This document shows positions 8,106 to 14,934 of a stretch of DNA of 29,022 nucleotides, piece after piece. Under the pieces are notes generated by a model, which was not told the DNA's origin, made no database searches, and saw nothing but the letters and a program-made list of their open reading frames with translations. Numbering within the stretch: the first letter of the stretch is position 1; the number at the start of each line of letters is the position of its first letter. The translations under genes were made by a program, and so were the position numbers. The stretch comes from JAGWGI01 sp050749785 (GTDB lineage Archaea > Micrarchaeota > Micrarchaeia > Micrarchaeales > CABMGC01), in the NCBI GenBank assembly GCA_050749785.1, contig JBOGSA010000023.1:1-29022 (forward strand), written 5' to 3'.

Positions 8106-9275
8106 ATGACAGAGAAAGACTACAAGAAAGCGATACTGATACACTTCGGAGAGCTCTGGCTGCGCGGCGACAACAGAAGGACATACATCGAGCTCGCAAA
8201 AAGGAATATCGCCCTGCAGCTCGGACTCAAGTCTAACCAGATAAAAGAGCAGTACGACAAGCTGCTCATACCTATTGAGAAGGGGATGAAGGTCGATAAG
8301 CTTCTAGACAAACTTCAGTATGTGATCGGGATCAGCAACTATGCCGTTTCATATTCTACCAAGCCGGACCTTAAGTCAATCTCCAAACTCGCCGAATCCA
8401 TACTAAAGGAGATGAAGAAAGGAAGCGCAAAAAACATTCGCATAGAGTCTAGCAGGGCTTACAAGGCGCACAAGTTCACCTCAAAGCAGATAGTTAGCAG
8501 TCTGATAAAGATTGTAATAAAGAGGGGGCTCGAGCCGGACATAGACGCAAAGGACTCAAGGCTTTTCGTCAAGGTATACAAGGACATAGCGTTCATATCC
8601 TACGGAAGGTCAAACGGGGTAACCGGATTGCCTGTGGGGAGCAGCGGCAAGGCAGTCATCATGCTTTCCGGCGGTATAGATTCGCCGGTGGCATCATGGT
8701 ATGCGATGAGAAGAGGTGCTGCTCCGATATATCTGCACCTTCACGGGTATCCCACAAACGCAATGGCGGAGAAATCAAAGATTCCAAAGATTCTCAAAGA
8801 GCTTTCCAAATATTACCCAAGATACAAAGTATACTACATGCCGGCTCACATCTTCCAGCTCGCACTTTCAAAGATAGACAACAAATACGAACCTATACTG
8901 CTCAAGGCGCTTCTTTTCAGGGCCAGCGAGAAGATCGCTGCAGAAGAGGGAGCCGGAGCGATAATAACCGGAGAGAGCCTCGGACAAGTTGCATCGCAGA
9001 CGATGGCGAACTTGAGTGCATCGCAGCAAGATATTGAGCTACCAATACTTAGGCCACTCATTGGATTTGACAAACAGGAGATAATCCTTGCCGCAAGAAA
9101 GATCAACACATACGACCTATCAATCCAGGCTTACAAGGACGTCTGCTCAATCAATACCACCAACACAGTCACAAACGCAAGTAGGGAAAAGATCGGCAAG
9201 CTGCTAAAGGAGATGAAAATAGACAAGATAGTAGAGCGCTCACTTAAGGCATCAAAAATAATTAGCACAGATTAA
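8106..9275 (+). CDS. thiI: tRNA 4-thiouridine synthase ThiI
   Basis: ThiI adenylates U8 of tRNA and transfers sulfur to give s4U. The 389-residue protein has an N-terminal ferredoxin-like/THUMP region (residues about 60-165) and a PP-loop ATP pyrophosphatase domain with SGGIDSPVASW at 188-198. The 'TGESLGQVASQT' segment typical of ThiI follows at about 285. There is no C-terminal rhodanese domain, as in most archaea, so sulfur must come from another donor; a conserved Cys lies in 'KDVCSINTT'. A GTGAT element lies upstream of the ATG. It is the fourth gene of the secF-secD-nmd3-thiI group, and a long dyad follows its stop. Confidence 0.93.
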   Translation: MTEKDYKKAILIHFGELWLRGDNRRTYIELAKRNIALQLGLKSNQIKEQYDKLLIPIEKGMKVDKLLDKLQYVIGISNYAVSYSTKPDLKSISKLAESILKEMKKGSAKNIRIESSRAYKAHKFTSKQIVSSLIKIVIKRGLEPDIDAKDSRLFVKVYKDIAFISYGRSNGVTGLPVGSSGKAVIMLSGGIDSPVASWYAMRRGAAPIYLHLHGYPTNAMAEKSKIPKILKELSKYYPRYKVYYMPAHIFQLALSKIDNKYEPILLKALLFRASEKIAAEEGAGAIITGESLGQVASQTMANLSASQQDIELPILRPLIGFDKQEIILAARKINTYDLSIQAYKDVCSINTTNTVTNASREKIGKLLKEMKIDKIVERSLKASKIISTD

Positions 9276-9284
9276 AGTTCATTT

Positions 9285-9333
9285 TGTAGTGCCTACACAA
9301 AAGTGAAATGTTCAAGTATTTGTAGGCACTACA
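9285..9333. repeat. 13-bp perfect inverted repeat, operator-like or terminator
   Basis: TGTAGTGCCTACA at 9285-9297 is the exact reverse complement of TGTAGGCACTACA at 9321-9333, with a 23-nt spacer. Each arm is itself nearly a dyad (TGTAG-NNN-CTACA). A degenerate third site, TAGTGC...GGCAC, lies at about 9343-9361, just before the TATA box of the next gene. Three related sites upstream of one promoter suggest binding of a dimeric regulator, though an RNA hairpin ending thiI transcription is also possible. Confidence 0.6.
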
Positions 9334-9361
9334 TATGGCTTAGTGCATCAAAATAGGCACA

Positions 9362-9378
9362 ATTTTTATATGTTTATA
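9362..9378 (+). promoter_or_regulatory. TATA box for the anchored extracellular protein gene
   Basis: The A/T run TTTTTATATGTTTATAT has its first TATA core (9366-9371) about 29 bp before the ATG at 9398. No Shine-Dalgarno element is seen, so the transcript is probably leaderless. Confidence 0.55.
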
Positions 9379-9397
9379 TCGTAATTGCTGTGTTTAG

Positions 9398-10021
9398 ATG
9401 AATCTTCTTGCAAAAGTAATCGTAGCTGCGATAGTCCTAGTGATAGTGCTGTTGGCTGTATATTTCGGAGCGCAGAAATTAAAGCTCGGCCAGCAGGTCA
9501 CACAGGTGCAGGCTGTTTCACTGGTAACAAACTATCTCCAGAACGCAAATCCAAATACTGTGGTGAACGTCACAAATGTTACTCGTTCAACATATCCGGG
9601 AAGCTGGCACATCCTTACATCGGTGGCATTCAACTCGACGAGTCCGTGCCCGTCATACGCATCATATTCATTTGACTACCCGCAATACGGGTTTGTCTAC
9701 AGGGTGCAAAACAACTACACAAGCAACTGCGTGATATATGGGCTGGAGCAGAACAAGAGCTACATATTAGCCGCAGCGCCTCTTGCTATTGCAAGGTCGT
9801 ACAACCTCTCGATCCCGCTGATAAACACATTCGTTTCAACATATGGGTACAACAATGTAGTGGTTCATGCGAACTTCTACAATTCGATATCGCTTAAGTC
9901 AAAGACATACGCCAACATCTGGCTGGTCAACTATTCTGCGCCAACTGCGAGCTATTCTGTCTTCACAGTAATAACCCAGGCAGGCGGACTTGCGCTGACC
10001 AATTACACTCTTCCTAAGTAA
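9398..10021 (+). CDS. Membrane-anchored extracellular protein, unknown function
   Basis: A 207-residue protein starts with one strongly hydrophobic helix (residues 5-24, VIVAAIVLVIVLLAVYF) after MNLLAK, most likely an uncleaved signal anchor. The rest is Asn/Ser/Thr/Tyr-rich and carries many N-x-S/T sequons (NVT, NST, NYT, NKS, NLS, NYS), so N-glycosylation outside the cell is likely. It has only two cysteines (in SPCPSY and SNCVIY), which could form one disulfide. I recognise no family. It has its own promoter with a large upstream dyad, and its last 8 bases overlap the end of the convergent acetyltransferase gene. Confidence 0.75.
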   Translation: MNLLAKVIVAAIVLVIVLLAVYFGAQKLKLGQQVTQVQAVSLVTNYLQNANPNTVVNVTNVTRSTYPGSWHILTSVAFNSTSPCPSYASYSFDYPQYGFVYRVQNNYTSNCVIYGLEQNKSYILAAAPLAIARSYNLSIPLINTFVSTYGYNNVVVHANFYNSISLKSKTYANIWLVNYSAPTASYSVFTVITQAGGLALTNYTLPK

Positions 10022-10502
10022 GCCTTAGTTCCAGATAAAGCACTTCATGGCTTCCACTCTCCTTAGTAACGGACCTCTCGCTGATCCCCTTCAACACAAA
10101 ATTGCTTCTCTCAAAGAATGCTGTTGCGCCTTTGTTCTCCTTTGCGACTTCTGCAACCAAAGAGACTATGCCCAACTTTTTTGCCTTGTTTATTCCGTAC
10201 TCAAGAAGCGAAGTTCCCACTCCTTTGCCACGATATTTGCCTTCTATTATCATGCCTATCTTTCCAATCTTCTCCTGAACTACTATTTCGCATTCGCCTA
10301 TGACGCAATTCTTCTCAACAGCCACAATATCTATTGCTTTCTTCTTCTTTACAGATGCAAGTTTGTAAGTGAAAAGCTCCTTCAACTCTCCCTCGTCTGG
10401 TTTTTTCTCAAACCACATGGAGAGCGCAGAATCTGCATATACGCTCAGGATCAATGCTGCAAGTTGGTGCATGTCATCTGGTTTAAGCTCGCGTATCTCC
10501 AT
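10014..10502 (-). CDS. GNAT-family N-acetyltransferase
   Basis: The 162-residue protein has the GNAT fold pattern: a β-strand giving 'IGMIIEGKYRGKGVGTSLLEYGINKAKKLGI', where RGKGVG is the acetyl-CoA pyrophosphate-binding motif A (Q/RxxGxG), then 'LVAEVAKENKGATAFFERSNF', the usual 'N..A..FYEKxGF' motif. The substrate is unknown; RimI-like protein acetylation or small-molecule acetylation are both possible. The promoter, TTAATAAAG on the minus strand at 10523-10531, lies about 25 bp upstream of the ATG and is interleaved with that of the divergent histone gene. Confidence 0.85.
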   Translation of the reverse strand: MEIRELKPDDMHQLAALILSVYADSALSMWFEKKPDEGELKELFTYKLASVKKKKAIDIVAVEKNCVIGECEIVVQEKIGKIGMIIEGKYRGKGVGTSLLEYGINKAKKLGIVSLVAEVAKENKGATAFFERSNFVLKGISERSVTKESGSHEVLYLELRLT

Positions 10503-10510
10503 CTAAAGAG

Positions 10511-10534
10511 GATTTAAAGCTTTCTTTATTAATA
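10511..10534. promoter_or_regulatory. Interleaved divergent promoters of GNAT and histone genes
   Basis: On the plus strand ATTTAAAG (10512-10519) lies about 31 bp before the histone ATG at 10546. On the minus strand TTAATAAAG (10531-10523) lies about 25 bp before the GNAT ATG at 10502. Each TATA box therefore sits inside the region the other promoter transcribes, so the two promoters should compete. Confidence 0.5.
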
Positions 10535-10545
10535 ACTATGTTCAT

Positions 10546-10740
10546 ATGCGAATCACCAAGATGACAATAAAGAGGATACTCAAGGAAGTCGGAGCAGAGC
10601 GCGTTAGCGAATCAGCGGCAAATGAACTCTGCAGGATTATCAACACGAATGCTTATTCTATCGCAAAGAAAGCGGTCAAACTTGCAGCACACGCAAAGAG
10701 AAAGACTGTTGAGAAGGCTGACATAGACCTTGCGAAGTAG
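10546..10740 (+). CDS. Archaeal histone (HMf family)
   Basis: A 64-residue single histone fold of the HMfA/HMfB type, which wraps DNA as dimers and longer stacks. The pattern is clear: a short first helix (MTIKRILKEVGA), loop L1 with 'AERVSESAANEL', a long central helix 'CRIINTNAYSIAKKAVKLAAHA', and loop L2 'KRKTVEKADIDLA', matching the 'GRKTVKAEDIxLA' end of archaeal histones. The paired R-K-T of L2 is present. One Cys lies in the central helix. ATG 10561 is a less likely start. Its stop abuts the stop codon of the convergent BofA-like gene. Confidence 0.95.
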   Translation: MRITKMTIKRILKEVGAERVSESAANELCRIINTNAYSIAKKAVKLAAHAKRKTVEKADIDLAK

Positions 10741-11034
10741 CTATAGGGGAACGCCAAGAATCCTAAGAAGCACGATAATTGCGACCGCAGGTAGTCCGAA
10801 TATTGCGGTAACTAGGACTGTCGGTATTGTTATCGGTATGCCAAGGCCGAAGAAGGTGTTGAGCAAGAAGAAGGATATCAATCCGAGTATGCTGTTTGTC
10901 AATATCCCTACCAGAAACTTGCCAAGCGTGAAGACTATCAGCAACACTATTATTATCCCCACCACCAAGGCAACTTCTGTTCCTATCGAACCCAGAAGAC
11001 CTGAGATGAGCAGCGCGGCAATGAGTGGAAACAT
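10741..11034 (-). CDS. BofA-like small membrane protein
   Basis: A 97-residue, almost wholly hydrophobic protein with three likely membrane helices. Its C-terminal half (NSILGLISFFLLN, GIPITIPTVLVTAIFGLPA) matches the pro-sigma-K processing inhibitor BofA family, in which 'NSxxGL...FLLN...INxxTxxxTGxLGxPG' is typical. In Bacillus BofA holds an intramembrane protease complex; archaea have no sigma-K, so the role here is unknown and regulation of a membrane protease is only a guess. The stop codon directly abuts that of the histone gene. Confidence 0.75.
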   Translation of the reverse strand: MFPLIAALLISGLLGSIGTEVALVVGIIIVLLIVFTLGKFLVGILTNSILGLISFFLLNTFFGLGIPITIPTVLVTAIFGLPAVAIIVLLRILGVPL

Positions 11035-11045
11035 CTATATCGCAA

Positions 11046-11056
11046 GGAATATAAAC
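11046..11056 (+). promoter_or_regulatory. TATA box of RNase P RNA gene
   Basis: GGAATATAAAC at 11046-11056 is centred about 27 bp upstream of the predicted 5' end of the RNase P RNA (11079), the normal archaeal spacing. Confidence 0.65.
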
Positions 11057-11078
11057 CGAGAAAGCTAATAATCTATCA

Positions 11079-11313
11079 GTGGTGTGCGGGTGGCTTACCA
11101 TCTTAGGATGGAGGAAGCTCTTCCCATGCAGAGCGCATATGGCCCAAGGCCTTGCCCCGGAGCAGAAACGATACTGCTATGCCGTACAAGCGATGAGACG
11201 ACGAGCTCGGCAGTGCAGGTGAAACGGTCGGGGAGATGCGCAGTGAGCATGCAAGGCAATACGCCGCTTAGTCGAATGTCACCTAAAACAGAAGGAGGGC
11301 TACGGCACACCAC
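11079..11313 (+). ncRNA. rnpB: RNase P RNA (archaeal)
   Basis: This is the catalytic RNA that trims tRNA 5' leaders. The outer helix P1 is GTGGTGTGC (11079-11087) pairing perfectly with GCACACCAC (11305-11313). The conserved CR-I element GAGGAAGCTC lies about 11109-11118. The universally conserved 3' element ACAGAAGGAGGGCTAC (CR-V, 11288-11303) sits just before P1 closes, and GTGAAACGGTC near 11219-11229 fits the central conserved part. At about 235 nt it is shorter than most archaeal RNase P RNAs (about 290-350 nt). Its last base overlaps the stop codon of the convergent gene. Confidence 0.9.
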
Positions 11314-11747
11314 TACTTACGCTTCAGATAGGGAAGGGTTGAGATGTATCCGTCAAGCATCTTTATGTCTTCCTTGACTTTTTCTGCAGACTCCCTATCA
11401 GAAGTGAAAATTGGAGGATCAAAATATCTGAGCACACCTTTCAATGCATCCCTAACTCCGATAATCCCTCGCGCATAAGCGAGTTGGGGAGAAGCGGCAT
11501 TAGCAACCTCAACGGCCAATGAGCGATCCATCCTGAATCTCTGTCCATCGGCGAACGATTTGCCGCCGTAAATACGTGCTGTATCCTCACAGACAACAAA
11601 CCTTATGAGTGTAGTGCTGTGCATATCGTCCCTTATAGCGAATCTTATCGAATTCATCCCAGTACTTATTCTGATAGTCACCCCTGGTTGGACGAGCTTC
11701 ACGTTGTTGAATTTATCGTTTATCACGAATTTGCTTTCTGTTAACAT
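11313..11747 (-). CDS. Hypothetical protein, 144 aa
   Basis: I do not recognise this protein. It is soluble and mixed α/β: an N-terminal β-rich half (KFVINDKFNNVKLVQPGVTIRIS ... FAIRDD) and a helical C-terminal half (ALKGVLRYFDPP, ESAEKVKEDIKMLDGYISTLPYL). Support for it being real comes from its promoter: a TATA box at 11769-11780 about 27 bp upstream of the ATG, as for leaderless genes, and from its 3' end fitting exactly against the RNase P RNA gene with a one-base overlap. The divergent neighbour is a CYTH protein. Confidence 0.65.
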   Translation of the reverse strand: MLTESKFVINDKFNNVKLVQPGVTIRISTGMNSIRFAIRDDMHSTTLIRFVVCEDTARIYGGKSFADGQRFRMDRSLAVEVANAASPQLAYARGIIGVRDALKGVLRYFDPPIFTSDRESAEKVKEDIKMLDGYISTLPYLKRK

Positions 11748-11767
11748 AACATACGCTCAGTTTCATG

Positions 11768-11781
11768 GTTTATATATTTTA
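11768..11781. promoter_or_regulatory. Shared symmetric TATA box between two divergent leaderless genes
   Basis: GGTTTATATATTTT contains the palindrome TATATA at 11771-11776. The centre lies 26-27 bp from the ATG at 11747 (minus) and 30-31 bp from the ATG at 11804 (plus). There is no other TATA-like element in the 56-bp gap. Confidence 0.65.
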
Positions 11782-11803
11782 GCTCAATAATTGTAATGTT
11801 TGA

Positions 11804-12340
11804 ATGACAACAAAAATAGAGGTCGAACTGCGCGCATTCATAACAGAACACAAGTATGATGAGCTCCTTAGATTCTTTAGGATAAACGGCAAATTCATGC
11901 ACAAAGAGAACCAGGTGACACATTACCTGGATGATTCCGGAAACCTCAGGCTGCAAAAGAACGATAAGTTCGCAAATGTTTGGTTAAAGGAAGGGGAGCT
12001 TCATGCGATAGAGCACCACGAGATGGAGGCAAGATTCCCCAAGGAGGAGTTCGATCAGCTAGAGAAGATATTCACGCTCTCGGGAAAGCCCACAAGGATA
12101 AAATGGGTCAGATCTAGGCACACGTTCAAATGGAAGGGAGTAAGTGTAATGCTCGATTACACAAAGGGTTACGGTCACATACTCGAACTCGAAAAAATAT
12201 GCAGCAACAAGCAGACTAAAGAAGCAAGGAAAAAATTGGGCGCATTGATGGAATCGCTAAAAATAAAGCCGACATCAAAAGCAGAGTTTGATAAGAAATA
12301 CGCATACTACATGAAGAACTGGAGAAAGCTCCTCGGTTAG
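11804..12340 (+). CDS. CYTH-domain protein (triphosphatase / class IV adenylate cyclase-like)
   Basis: CYTH proteins form a β-tunnel that binds triphosphorylated compounds. The 178-residue protein starts TTKIEVELRAF, the ExExK-type signature (Glu6, Glu8) with Arg in place of the usual Lys. Later strands show the expected charged pattern: 'GNLRLQKND', 'EMEARF', 'VSVMLDYTKGYGHILELE', the last matching the CYTH segment 'VxLDxxxGLGxFxElE'. Members include inorganic triphosphatases, thiamine triphosphatases and CyaB-type cyclases; the sequence does not decide which. Leaderless promoter shared with the divergent gene. lplB starts 11 bp downstream. Confidence 0.8.
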   Translation: MTTKIEVELRAFITEHKYDELLRFFRINGKFMHKENQVTHYLDDSGNLRLQKNDKFANVWLKEGELHAIEHHEMEARFPKEEFDQLEKIFTLSGKPTRIKWVRSRHTFKWKGVSVMLDYTKGYGHILELEKICSNKQTKEARKKLGALMESLKIKPTSKAEFDKKYAYYMKNWRKLLG

Positions 12341-12351
12341 CCGTTGGTGTT

Positions 12352-12636
12352 ATGGAAGGCTCAGCAAAACAAAAAGTCCCAGGAGGTAAACTCGTAGCAG
12401 TTAGACTCACCTATTCTGACAAGATAGATTCTATTCAAATTCTTGGCGATTTTTTCCTCTATCCTGAAGATTCACTCCCAGAAATAGAGAATGCATTGAA
12501 AGGAATGAACATAGATTCAAGCGAGCAAAAATTCACACAGACAATAATCGACGTTATGGCAAAAGACAAAATCGAACTTCTTGGTGTAACTCCACAATCA
12601 ATCTCCCAGACGATAAAGACAGCGGTGAAGAAATGA
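12352..12636 (+). CDS. lplB: Lipoate-protein ligase accessory subunit LplB
   Basis: The 94-residue protein corresponds to the C-terminal accessory domain of lipoate-protein ligase. Thermoplasma acidophilum is known to encode it as a separate subunit, LplB, needed for lipoate adenylation by LplA. Recognisable are 'KVPGGKLVAVRLTYSDKI' and 'ILGDFFLYPEDSLPEIENALKG', which match the 'GGKLVxVxxxxxxxxIxxxxIxGDFFxxPE' pattern of the domain. It overlaps lplA by ATGA (12633-12636), so the subunits are translationally coupled. GGTG at 12346-12349 may serve as a close ribosome-binding site. Confidence 0.88.
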   Translation: MEGSAKQKVPGGKLVAVRLTYSDKIDSIQILGDFFLYPEDSLPEIENALKGMNIDSSEQKFTQTIIDVMAKDKIELLGVTPQSISQTIKTAVKK

Positions 12637-13379
12637 AATGGAGAGTAATACCGTTGCAGACCAATGACGCTTACTTCAACATGGCTGCAGATGAGGCAAT
12701 TGGGGATGCGATTTCAGAAAAAAGATCACCGCCAACGATAAGGTTCTATAAATGGAAACCTGGGGCTGTGTCAATTGGTCATTTCCAATCAATGAATGAG
12801 GAGGTTAATATAGGGAAATGCGATTTACTTGGCATAGATTATATCAGAAGGAAGACGGGCGGCGGAGCTGTGTACCATGATGAGAATGGGGAAATAACAT
12901 ACAGTGTTATTGCGCCGGAGGGGCTCTTTCCAAAAGGAATAATAGAGAGCTATAAAGTGATATGCGGATGGATAATAGAAGGGCTCGCAAACCTGAACAT
13001 AAAAGCGCAGTTCGCCCCAATAAACGACATACTTGTCGATGGCAAGAAGATCTCAGGGAATGCGCAGACAAGAAGGAACGGGATACTATTGCAGCATGGC
13101 ACCATCCTATACGACCTAAAAATAGAGACAATGTTCTCTCTTCTAAAGATAAGTAACGAAAAAATATCTGACAAGATGATAAAGAGCGTAGAGGATAGAG
13201 TAACTAAGGTGTTAAACTACAAACAAGTATCGCAAGAGGAGCTTTATCATGCCCTCCTTAAGGGATTTACAGAAGGCAAAGAATACGGGTTGAGCGATAT
13301 GACGGAAGATGAAGTGGAAAGGACTAACTCGCTTATCAAAACCGCTTATAAGACAAGGGAATGGAACTTTATGCGCTGA
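12633..13379 (+). CDS. lplA: Lipoate-protein ligase LplA, catalytic subunit
   Basis: The 248-residue protein is the catalytic domain that activates lipoate with ATP and attaches it to lipoyl domains of 2-oxoacid dehydrogenases or GcvH. Motifs: 'MAADEAIGDAI' (about 18-28), 'PTIRFYKWKPGAVSIGHFQ', the substrate-binding loop 'YIRRKTGGGAVYHDENGEITYSV' (RRxTGGGAVYH), and 'NDILVDGKKISGNAQTRRNGILLQHGTIL' with the catalytic Lys in GKKISG. The size fits an LplA that lacks the accessory domain, which is supplied by the overlapping lplB. The gene ends one base from the end of convergent lipA. Confidence 0.95.
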   Translation: MKWRVIPLQTNDAYFNMAADEAIGDAISEKRSPPTIRFYKWKPGAVSIGHFQSMNEEVNIGKCDLLGIDYIRRKTGGGAVYHDENGEITYSVIAPEGLFPKGIIESYKVICGWIIEGLANLNIKAQFAPINDILVDGKKISGNAQTRRNGILLQHGTILYDLKIETMFSLLKISNEKISDKMIKSVEDRVTKVLNYKQVSQEELYHALLKGFTEGKEYGLSDMTEDEVERTNSLIKTAYKTREWNFMR

Positions 13380-13380
13380 G

Positions 13381-14247
13381 CTATTTTCTATTAACTATCG
13401 CAGAGATGAAATGCTCCCCGGCCTTGTATGAACTCCTTACGAATGGCCCTGATGCTACATACAAAAAGCCCATTTCTATCGCCTTCTCCTTGAAGAACTC
13501 GAATTTCTCTGGTGTTACATATTCCTTTAGTTCAAGATGATGCCCCTTTGGCTTGAGGTATTGTCCCATAGCCAAAAAGTCAACGTTTGCAGCTCTGAGA
13601 TCTTGCATGGCCTGAAAAACTTCATCATCAGTTTCTCCAATGCCAAGCATCATCGCTGATTTGGTGTACCTTGTAAGGTCTATTTTCTTCACATTTGCAA
13701 GAACATCAAGAGACTGCCTGTATGCTGCTCTTCTATCCCTTACCTGTGGGCTTAGTCTCTCCACAGTCTCAATATTATTACCAACTACATCAGGTTTTGA
13801 ATCGACAACGGTCTTGAGAAAATCTGAATTGCCCTGGAAATCCGGGATCAAAACTTCAACAAGTATGCCCGGATTTGCTTTTTTTATCTCCTCTACGCAT
13901 CTTGCGAAGTGCGCGGATCCCTGGTCTGGCATGTCATCCCGACATACTGAGGTTATGACTACGTATGAAAGTCCCCATTGCTTTATTGCCTGCCCCAACT
14001 TGTATGGTTCGAGCGGGTCTACTGCAGCGCCTGACGCACTCTTTGATACAGAACAGAATCTGCAGCCACGCGTGCAAAGTTCACCTAGAACCATGAATGT
14101 TGCGGTGCCCCCACTCCAGCACTCTGTTATGTTGGGGCACTGCGCCTCTGTGCATACGGTATGGAGGTTTAGCGAAGAGATGGTTTTCTTTATCTCCGCG
14201 TATTTCTCAGTTGAAGCAGGTTTAATAGTAAGCCACTCGGGTTTCAT
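13381..14247 (-). CDS. lipA: Lipoyl synthase LipA (radical SAM)
   Basis: LipA inserts two sulfur atoms into protein-bound octanoate. The 288-residue protein has the auxiliary cluster CTEAQCPNITEC (Cys32, Cys37, Cys43), the radical-SAM motif CTRGCRFC (Cys58, Cys62, Cys65), and the C-terminal RSSYKAGE whose RSSY serine binds the auxiliary cluster. 'VITSVCRDDMPDQG' replaces the common 'VITSVxRDDLPDGG', and 'VVGNNIETVERL' has Asn where most have His ('NHNxETV'); both are mild variants. Octanoyl transferase LipB is not in view, so LplA/LplB may supply octanoyl or lipoyl groups. It follows the hydrolase gene by 32 bp. Confidence 0.95.
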   Translation of the reverse strand: MKPEWLTIKPASTEKYAEIKKTISSLNLHTVCTEAQCPNITECWSGGTATFMVLGELCTRGCRFCSVSKSASGAAVDPLEPYKLGQAIKQWGLSYVVITSVCRDDMPDQGSAHFARCVEEIKKANPGILVEVLIPDFQGNSDFLKTVVDSKPDVVGNNIETVERLSPQVRDRRAAYRQSLDVLANVKKIDLTRYTKSAMMLGIGETDDEVFQAMQDLRAANVDFLAMGQYLKPKGHHLELKEYVTPEKFEFFKEKAIEMGFLYVASGPFVRSSYKAGEHFISAIVNRK

Positions 14248-14279
14248 CTGGTCACAAATGCTTTCCTCCGACTAACTCT

Positions 14280-14879
14280 TTAATCCTTTTGCTTGCCTGC
14301 TTTTATCATCGCCAGGGCCCCCTCAAGGATTATCGGATATTTTGACATGTTGAAGTGCCACTTGTAATGAGCGATAACAACCTTTGCTCCAAGCCTTTTT
14401 TGAAGAAGTTGCGCAGCACTTCTTGGAACGTATGGATCGTTATCGGAGTATACCGCAATGAAGTTGCGAGTATGTTTTAGAATTTTATTCCAGTAAATCG
14501 GTTCTTTGAACCATGGTAACATCATTTGTCTCCTTGCCTTGCTTGCAAATCTTCCCTTTCTCCTATTTATCCAGCTTGCAACTATTATTGCTCCGCCTAT
14601 TTTCTGACCTACAGGTAATGCTTGGATATAACGAAGGATTGCATTTCCTCCTATACTATGACCGATTAGAAATGTGTTAGAATCAGGTTTTCCTATTGTC
14701 TTTGAAAGATGTGATAGCCAGGCATCTATGTTGGGATGTTCTGTGTCAGGCATTTTTGGGACTATCACTTTTACTCCCTTACCTGTTAGCATCTTTTTTA
14801 TCCAAGGCATCCAATCCGTAGTAGGGGTGCCCATCCAACCATGGACTACTATTATCCGTGTAGTTCTATTTTCCGCCAT
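14280..14879 (-). CDS. Serine hydrolase, RBBP9/YdeN-type α/β hydrolase
   Basis: The 199-residue protein fits the small α/β hydrolases of the RBBP9/YdeN family. 'RIIVVHGWMGTPTTDWMPWIKKML' is the first strand and oxyanion region, GHSIGG (nucleophile elbow with Ser near residue 75) is the active site, 'VYSDNDPYVP' supplies the Asp, and 'HYKWHFN' the His (family: 'GHxN/GHF'). The substrate is unknown. A TATA-like TTTTATAATAAG on the minus strand at about 14894-14905 precedes the ATG and overlaps the promoter of the divergent small membrane protein. lipA is 32 bp downstream and likely cotranscribed. Confidence 0.85.
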   Translation of the reverse strand: MAENRTTRIIVVHGWMGTPTTDWMPWIKKMLTGKGVKVIVPKMPDTEHPNIDAWLSHLSKTIGKPDSNTFLIGHSIGGNAILRYIQALPVGQKIGGAIIVASWINRRKGRFASKARRQMMLPWFKEPIYWNKILKHTRNFIAVYSDNDPYVPRSAAQLLQKRLGAKVVIAHYKWHFNMSKYPIILEGALAMIKAGKQKD

Positions 14880-14934
14880 TGTCTCAATTGCTTATTATAA
14901 AACACAATTATTAATGCATTGGTGATAATTCATT

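Noticed and set aside
8696..9037. Plus-strand frame of 113 codons within thiI
   Set aside because: It lies wholly inside the well-supported thiI gene in another frame, with no promoter or ribosome-binding site.
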